From positions 1-9,453 of the forward strand of contig CALDEN010000039.1 of the NCBI GenBank assembly GCA_937942405.1: DNA of 9,453 nucleotides, read 5' to 3'. This DNA is from an uncultured Saprospiraceae bacterium (GTDB taxonomy: Bacteria > Bacteroidota > Bacteroidia > Chitinophagales > Saprospiraceae). A program made the position numbers and the translations under genes. Positions 5,206 to 9,453 of this stretch are shown here, piece by piece (positions within the stretch are counted from its first letter, which is position 1; each line of letters opens with the position of its first letter). Under the pieces are notes generated by a model, which was not told where the DNA came from, ran no database searches, and saw only the letters and a list, made by a program, of their open reading frames with translations.

Positions 5206-6720
5206 ATGGCAGATCAAAATCCTATAAAACCAGTCGGAGGGAAATTTAAGAGTTTCAGACAAGAGTCAGATGCAGATAAGCTGGTATATGGACGTGTGCC
5301 GCCACAAGCAGTTCCTTTAGAAGAGGCCGTTCTAGGGGCGATCATGCTCGATAAAGATGCACTGCCATCTGTGATGCATGTACTTAAGCCGGAGAGTTTC
5401 TACCTAGAGGCCAATAAAGAAATCTATGATGTCATGCTGGAGCTGTTCCAGTCATCTAGGCCTGTAGATCTCCTTACGGTACATGAGCAACTCAAAAAGA
5501 GAAAAAAAATAGAAGAGATCGGTGGTACTACCTACCTTATGGAATTAGCTGATAAAGTGGCTTCCTCTGCCAACGTAGAGTATCATGCCAAGATCGTTTC
5601 TCAGAAATACATACAGCGAGAGCTTATCAAAGTATCTACAGAGGTCATCAAAGACTCTTATGAAGACACTAAAGATGTACTGGATTTGCTGGATTCTGCC
5701 GAGAGAGGTCTATACGAGATATCGGATACTAACCTATCATCAGAGTACAAGCAAGTATCCGCAATCCTTAACGACGTAAAACTAGAAATAGAAAAATCAA
5801 GTCAGCAAGGAGATGAGATGACTGGGGTCAATACCGGTTTTGCAGAACTCGATAAAATGACCAACGGCTGGCAGAAGTCAGATCTTATCATTATCGCTGC
5901 CCGTCCTGGTATGGGAAAAACGGCCTTTACCTTATCTCTGGCAAAAAACGCTGCAGAATTTGGTAAATCGATCGCAGTATTCTCTCTGGAGATGTCTAAA
6001 AATCAGCTCGTATCGAGACTTATCGCCATGGAAGCAGAGATCAATAGTAGGCAGCTCCGTAATGGTCAGCTCAATGAACTAGAATGGGAAAAACTCCATA
6101 AAGCCACAGATAAACTATCTGAGCTCAAAATATTTATCGACGACACCCCTGCACTAAATATCTACGAACTCCGAGCCAAGGGTCGACGACTCAGCCAGCA
6201 GCACGATTTAGATATGATCGTCATCGATTACCTCCAACTGATGCAGGCGGCACCAGGAAATAATCGAGGAAATCGAGAGCAGGAAATCTCAAGTATATCG
6301 AGAGCATTGAAGGCTCTTGCCAAAGAACTAAATATCCCTGTTATCGCTTTATCACAATTGAGTAGGGCAGTAGAGACGAGGGGATCTAAGCGACCAGTAC
6401 TATCGGATCTGAGGGAATCTGGAGCGATCGAGCAAGATGCAGATATCGTTACCTTTATCTATCGTCCAGACTATTACGAGATGGAAGAAGATTTCGATAC
6501 TCCCAAGGGTCTGACGGAGATTATTCTTTCTAAACATAGGAATGGATCACTCGGTACAGTCGAGCTGAAGTTTATCCCTGAATACGTAAAATTTACAGAT
6601 TCTGAGTCTGTGGGATTTGATGATCTCGGAGGAGGAGATGTATTTGGAGAGGCGGGAGCCGCGGAGATCATTACACGATCATCTAGGATGAATGATGATA
6701 AAGACGATATACCTTTTTAA
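5206..6720 (+). CDS. dnaB: Replicative DNA helicase DnaB
   Basis: This is the hexameric 5'-3' helicase that unwinds DNA at the replication fork and recruits primase. The 504 residues have a disordered start (1-30), the DnaB N-terminal helical domain (about 32-135), a linker (about 150-185) and a RecA-type ATPase domain (about 200-465). Walker A is ARPGMGKT (232-239, Lys238, Thr239). Walker B is MIVIDYLQLM (337-346, Asp341). The sensor/DNA-loop region includes ALSQLSRAVETR (381-392), and the arginine-finger region SDLRESGAIEQDADIV (400-415) is intact. No intein or insertion interrupts it. The protein ends NDDKDDIPF, an acidic tip resembling that of single-strand-binding protein. The ATG start gives a normal N-terminus. 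It leads a probable operon with the pseudouridine synthase 21 bases downstream and has DnaA-box and promoter candidates upstream. Confidence 0.97.
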   Translation: MADQNPIKPVGGKFKSFRQESDADKLVYGRVPPQAVPLEEAVLGAIMLDKDALPSVMHVLKPESFYLEANKEIYDVMLELFQSSRPVDLLTVHEQLKKRKKIEEIGGTTYLMELADKVASSANVEYHAKIVSQKYIQRELIKVSTEVIKDSYEDTKDVLDLLDSAERGLYEISDTNLSSEYKQVSAILNDVKLEIEKSSQQGDEMTGVNTGFAELDKMTNGWQKSDLIIIAARPGMGKTAFTLSLAKNAAEFGKSIAVFSLEMSKNQLVSRLIAMEAEINSRQLRNGQLNELEWEKLHKATDKLSELKIFIDDTPALNIYELRAKGRRLSQQHDLDMIVIDYLQLMQAAPGNNRGNREQEISSISRALKALAKELNIPVIALSQLSRAVETRGSKRPVLSDLRESGAIEQDADIVTFIYRPDYYEMEEDFDTPKGLTEIILSKHRNGSLGTVELKFIPEYVKFTDSESVGFDDLGGGDVFGEAGAAEIITRSSRMNDDKDDIPF

Positions 6721-6741
6721 GCCCTACTTTAAGTTTTAACT

Positions 6742-7452
6742 ATGATGCGACTCAATAAATTTGTAGCCCATGCAGGAATCTGTTCTAGGCGGAAAGCCGC
6801 TGATCTTGTCAAAGCAGGAGAGGTATCTGTAAATGGAGAGGTAGAGATAAATCCAGCCTATGAGATTCAGGAGGATGACGTCATCAGTTATCAAGGAAAG
6901 GTCATCGAAGTCGAAAAAAACAAAGTTTACCTACTCCTAAACAAACCCAAAAACTACGTGACCACATTGTCCGATGAGCGAGATCGTAAAACGGTCATGG
7001 ACCTCGTAAAGAATAAAGTAAAAGAACGCATCTATCCCGTAGGCCGATTGGATCGCATGACTACAGGATTATTATTACTGACTAACGATGGGGATCTAGC
7101 CAAAAAACTAACCCATCCCAGCCATGGAGTCAAAAAAATATATCAGGTCATACTGGATAAAGAACTCGATCAGATCGATTTAGAAAAAATCAGAGAGGGC
7201 TTCGATCTAGAAGACGGTGCCGTCCAAGTAGATGCCGTCGATTATGTAAAAGGAGAGCCTAGACATACGATCGGTATCGAGATCCATATGGGCAAAAACA
7301 GAATCGTTCGTAGGATCTTCGAACATTTAGATTATCGAGTGATAAAACTAGATCGAATGTATTTTGGAGGATTGACAAAGAAGGATCTGCCCAGAGGATT
7401 TTCGAGACCTTTGACGGAGAAGGAACTTATCATGTTGAGGCATTTTACTTAG
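6742..7452 (+). CDS. rluB: rRNA pseudouridine synthase, RsuA/RluB family
   Basis: It isomerises a specific uridine of ribosomal RNA to pseudouridine. RluB enzymes act on U2605 (E. coli numbering) of 23S rRNA, but the target here is inferred from family resemblance. Residues 2-62 form an S4 RNA-binding domain (LNKFVAHAGICSRRKAADL). The catalytic domain follows, with NKPKNYVTT (67-75) and the signature GRLDRMTTGLLLLTNDG (101-117) carrying the nucleophile Asp104. It also has a C-terminal GKNRIVRRIFEHL segment typical of the family. At 236 residues it matches compact RluB proteins and lacks the long basic extension of some relatives. From memory it is closest to the B. subtilis RluB layout. ATG 6742 and the next codon, ATG 6745, are equivalent starts. 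The 21-base gap after dnaB and the lack of an intervening terminator suggest co-transcription. Confidence 0.92.
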   Translation: MMRLNKFVAHAGICSRRKAADLVKAGEVSVNGEVEINPAYEIQEDDVISYQGKVIEVEKNKVYLLLNKPKNYVTTLSDERDRKTVMDLVKNKVKERIYPVGRLDRMTTGLLLLTNDGDLAKKLTHPSHGVKKIYQVILDKELDQIDLEKIREGFDLEDGAVQVDAVDYVKGEPRHTIGIEIHMGKNRIVRRIFEHLDYRVIKLDRMYFGGLTKKDLPRGFSRPLTEKELIMLRHFT

Positions 7453-7462
7453 GCTGATCAGT

Positions 7463-7489
7463 GATAAGGGCAAAGACTTTTCTCTTATC
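7463..7489 (+). repeat. Small hairpin after the pseudouridine synthase gene
   Basis: GATAAG (7463-7468) pairs with CTTATC (7484-7489), with a possible inner AAA/TTT pair. No T-run follows, so as a rho-independent terminator it is poor. Its left part, ATAAGGGCAAAG (7464-7475), recurs as ATAAGGGCAGAG at 7563-7574, just before pepD. Confidence 0.25.
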
Positions 7490-7520
7490 CTTCATGTAAT
7501 ATTCACGACTACTTGGACAT

Positions 7521-7537
7521 TTTGGCTTTAAGCCAAA
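7521..7537. repeat. 17-base perfect palindrome between rluB and pepD
   Basis: TTTGGCTT (7521-7528) and AAGCCAAA (7530-7537) mirror each other around a single central base, followed by an A/T-rich stretch (TTTAAATTT). It could form a short hairpin or be an operator for a dimeric regulator. It lies 71 bases before the pepD start, in a good position to affect that promoter, but no regulator is identifiable. Confidence 0.35.
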
Positions 7538-7607
7538 TTTAAATTTCATAAAACATCCCATCATAAGGGCAGAGCTTTGCTATTTTCGTAATCAAGAAAT
7601 CCACTAA

Positions 7608-9074
7608 ATGATGAATGATGCTATCCGCAGTATAGAACCGACTCGATTATGGAGTCATTTTACTGATCTCAATGCTGTGCCTCGAGCTTCTAAGAAAGAA
7701 GAGCAAGTGATACAGTTTATCGTAGATTTTGCAAAATCACTGGATCTACCTTATGTAGTAGATGATATCGGAAATGTAATCATCAAAAAACCAGCCTCTG
7801 CAGGCATGGAATCTAAACAGACCGTGGTTCTGCAATCTCATCTAGACATGGTCCATCAAAAAAATGCAGATACCGATTTTGACTTCAGCACAGAAGGAAT
7901 TAAGATGGTGATCGATGAGGACTGGGTACGTGCAGAAGGAACGACACTCGGAGCAGATAATGGGATAGGAGTGGCAACGATTATGGCTGTGCTATCGAGT
8001 AGTGACATAAAACACCCACCACTAGAAGCATTGTTTACGATCGATGAAGAGACGGGTATGACTGGAGCATTAGGCTTGAAGGGAGGCTTGTTAGAAGCGA
8101 CGATCATGTTAAATCTAGACACTGAAGATGATGACGAGTTGACCATAGGTTGTGCTGGTGGTGTCGATGTAACCGCAGTAGGTAAGTATGTACAGATAGA
8201 CACACCTAATAATACAGTAGGATATAAGCTCACTATAAAAGGACTCAATGGTGGACACTCTGGAATGGATATCCACAAAGGACTCGGTAATGCCAATAAA
8301 TTAATGAATAGAGTACTCCTCGAGTGTACTAAAAATGCCAAAGTATATGTCTCTAAAGTAGATGGAGGTGGTCTACGTAATGCGATCCCTAGAGAATCGT
8401 TTGCCATCATCGCTGTCAATAATTCAGAGGACAAGATGTTCAAGTCTACTATTGAGAATATAAGAGTAACGCTCAAAAACGAGCATGGTTATACCGATAG
8501 TGATTTAGACTTAAGCCTTGAGTCGATTGAGACACCAGAGCAGATCATAAGTCCTGATTTTTTGCATGGATTATTACGTTCCATCTATGCCTGCCCTAAT
8601 GGTATATATCGAATGACTCCAGAGATCGCCGATCTCGTACAAACTTCTAATAATCTAGCTCGAGTACTTGTGGAGGATGGCTCGTATGAGATATTATGTC
8701 TCACGAGGAGTTCTGTGGATTCAGAAAAAGAAGATTTGGCTCAAGCCATTACATCTACCTTCGAACTGATCGGAGCTGAGGTGAGTTTTGATGGATCTTA
8801 TCCTGGATGGACTCCTAAGCCCAGTGCACCGATAATAAAAATGATGAGTGACTTATACGTTGAGATGTTCGATGAGCAGCCTCATGTAAATGCATGTCAT
8901 GCAGGATTAGAATGTGGGATACTCGGGACTAATTACCCAGCGATGGACATGATCTCTTTTGGTCCCAACATAAGAGGAGCACATTCGCCAGATGAGCGGG
9001 TACAGATCAGTTCGGTACAGAAGTATTGGAAATATTTTTTAAATGTATTAGAACGGATACCAGAAAGAACATAA
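7608..9074 (+). CDS. pepD: Aminoacyl-histidine dipeptidase (PepD, peptidase family M20)
   Basis: This is a two-metal zinc-type dipeptidase that cleaves Xaa-His and other dipeptides in the cytoplasm to recycle amino acids. The 488 residues match E. coli PepD in length, and its metal-site motifs occur in order: QSHLDMVHQ (His78, with Asp80), GADNGIG (Asp117), DEETGMTG (catalytic Glu147 and metal ligand Glu148), LNLDTED (Asp171) and the terminal GAHSPDER (His459). NGGHSGMDIHKGLGNAN (214-230) begins the lid/dimerisation domain, and HAGLECG (431-437) is also family-typical. There is no signal peptide. ATG 7608 is followed directly by ATG 7611; either could be used. Upstream, GAGCTTTG (7572-7579) is one mismatch from the TAnnTTTG promoter element. 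The stop codon overlaps the next gene's start (TAATG), so the two are probably translationally coupled. Confidence 0.95.
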   Translation: MMNDAIRSIEPTRLWSHFTDLNAVPRASKKEEQVIQFIVDFAKSLDLPYVVDDIGNVIIKKPASAGMESKQTVVLQSHLDMVHQKNADTDFDFSTEGIKMVIDEDWVRAEGTTLGADNGIGVATIMAVLSSSDIKHPPLEALFTIDEETGMTGALGLKGGLLEATIMLNLDTEDDDELTIGCAGGVDVTAVGKYVQIDTPNNTVGYKLTIKGLNGGHSGMDIHKGLGNANKLMNRVLLECTKNAKVYVSKVDGGGLRNAIPRESFAIIAVNNSEDKMFKSTIENIRVTLKNEHGYTDSDLDLSLESIETPEQIISPDFLHGLLRSIYACPNGIYRMTPEIADLVQTSNNLARVLVEDGSYEILCLTRSSVDSEKEDLAQAITSTFELIGAEVSFDGSYPGWTPKPSAPIIKMMSDLYVEMFDEQPHVNACHAGLECGILGTNYPAMDMISFGPNIRGAHSPDERVQISSVQKYWKYFLNVLERIPERT

Positions 9075-9453
9075 TGCGTAGCACACTTATTCTATTATGT
9101 ATTGTATTTTTTGGCTATAGCCAAAGTAACGCACAAGACGTATGTGATAATTTCCAGCCGGGATTTGTCACAGCGGAGATATTTATTCCATCAACAGCTT
9201 CCTTATTGTTTAACGGTCAGCCGCTGCCGATCGGTGGTATTATTATTCCGGTAGATCAAGATGGAAATTGTTGTGCTGAGCCCGTGATATGGATGGAGCA
9301 GGATATTAACATTACGATCAACGGTCAGGCAGGCGGTATTGTAGGATATCAGAATGCAGAACTTCTTGCTTTCCTGGTAAGTAAAGGAGACAGTTGTTTT
9401 ACTATGGTAAATAATGCCTTGTTTGATAATGATGAAGCTGCCTTTTTTAATAG
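9074..9453 (+). CDS. Secreted protein, 5' part only (runs off the right edge)
   Basis: The frame starts at ATG 9074, sharing one base with the pepD stop (TAATG), and stays open for 126 codons to the window end. The first residues, MRSTLILLCIVFFGYSQSNAQ, form a clear signal peptide with likely cleavage after NA at about residue 20, so the product is exported. The mature part contains LFNGQPLPIGGIIIPVDQ, then DGNCCAEPVIWMEQDINITI, then a GYQNAELLAFLVSKGDSC segment. The 'DGxC...W....I.ITVxG......GY..GE.L.F.' pattern resembles modules I recall from large Bacteroidota surface proteins exported by the type IX system. If so, a sorting domain would lie beyond the edge. Four cysteines in the visible mature part (including the CC pair) hint at disulphides. 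Function unknown; being a real gene is well supported, the module assignment less so. Confidence 0.75.
   Translation, partial: MRSTLILLCIVFFGYSQSNAQDVCDNFQPGFVTAEIFIPSTASLLFNGQPLPIGGIIIPVDQDGNCCAEPVIWMEQDINITINGQAGGIVGYQNAELLAFLVSKGDSCFTMVNNALFDNDEAAFFN

Noticed and set aside
7856..8476. A 206-codon minus-strand open frame inside pepD
   Set aside because: It is serine/proline-rich low-information translation antisense to all of the pepD active-site motifs, so it is a shadow despite its length.

Overview
The window reads as bacterial chromosome from the phylum Bacteroidota; a saprospirian or flavobacterial lineage is my guess. The basis is protein style, starts without Shine-Dalgarno sequences, two copies of the Bacteroidota -7 promoter element TAnnTTTG at sensible distances from genes, and a secreted protein whose 'DGNC...W...I.ITVNG' layout resembles modules common in secreted proteins of this phylum. 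No rRNA, tRNA, CRISPR array, insertion sequence or phage gene was found.

Left part, minus strand (1-3122). A two-gene ABC-2 export operon, ATPase (2226-3122) then permease (876-2222) with 3 bases between them, runs leftward into a strong hairpin terminator (796-861). Past the terminator, pabA/trpG (107-679) has its own candidate promoter. The first 106 bases hold no intact gene, but the minus strand shows a possible remnant of an AMP-forming ligase.

Middle, plus strand (3321-5205). A secreted coiled-coil protein of unknown function (3321-3995) ends at a textbook terminator. Next comes a solitary, very AT-rich unknown gene (4184-4801, about 29% GC by hand count against about 46% in sampled parts of dnaB). 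It has an inverted-repeat leader and is the best candidate for a transferred gene. A 404-base gene-free region follows (4802-5205). It contains a palindrome, a perfect DnaA box at the centre of a wide inverted repeat, and a TAGCTTTG promoter element, all ahead of dnaB.

Right part, plus strand (5206-9453). dnaB (replicative helicase, ending in an SSB-like DDIPF tip) is followed after 21 bases by an RluB-type rRNA pseudouridine synthase. After 155 bases with small palindromes comes pepD, an M20 aminoacyl-histidine dipeptidase. Its stop codon overlaps the start of a secreted protein that runs off the right edge.

Most genes are conserved housekeeping or transport functions. The less ordinary signals are the DnaA-box inverted repeat before dnaB, the DDIPF tail of DnaB, the AT-rich orphan with its structured leader, and the possible ligase remnant at the left edge. 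I see no convincing new multi-gene system.
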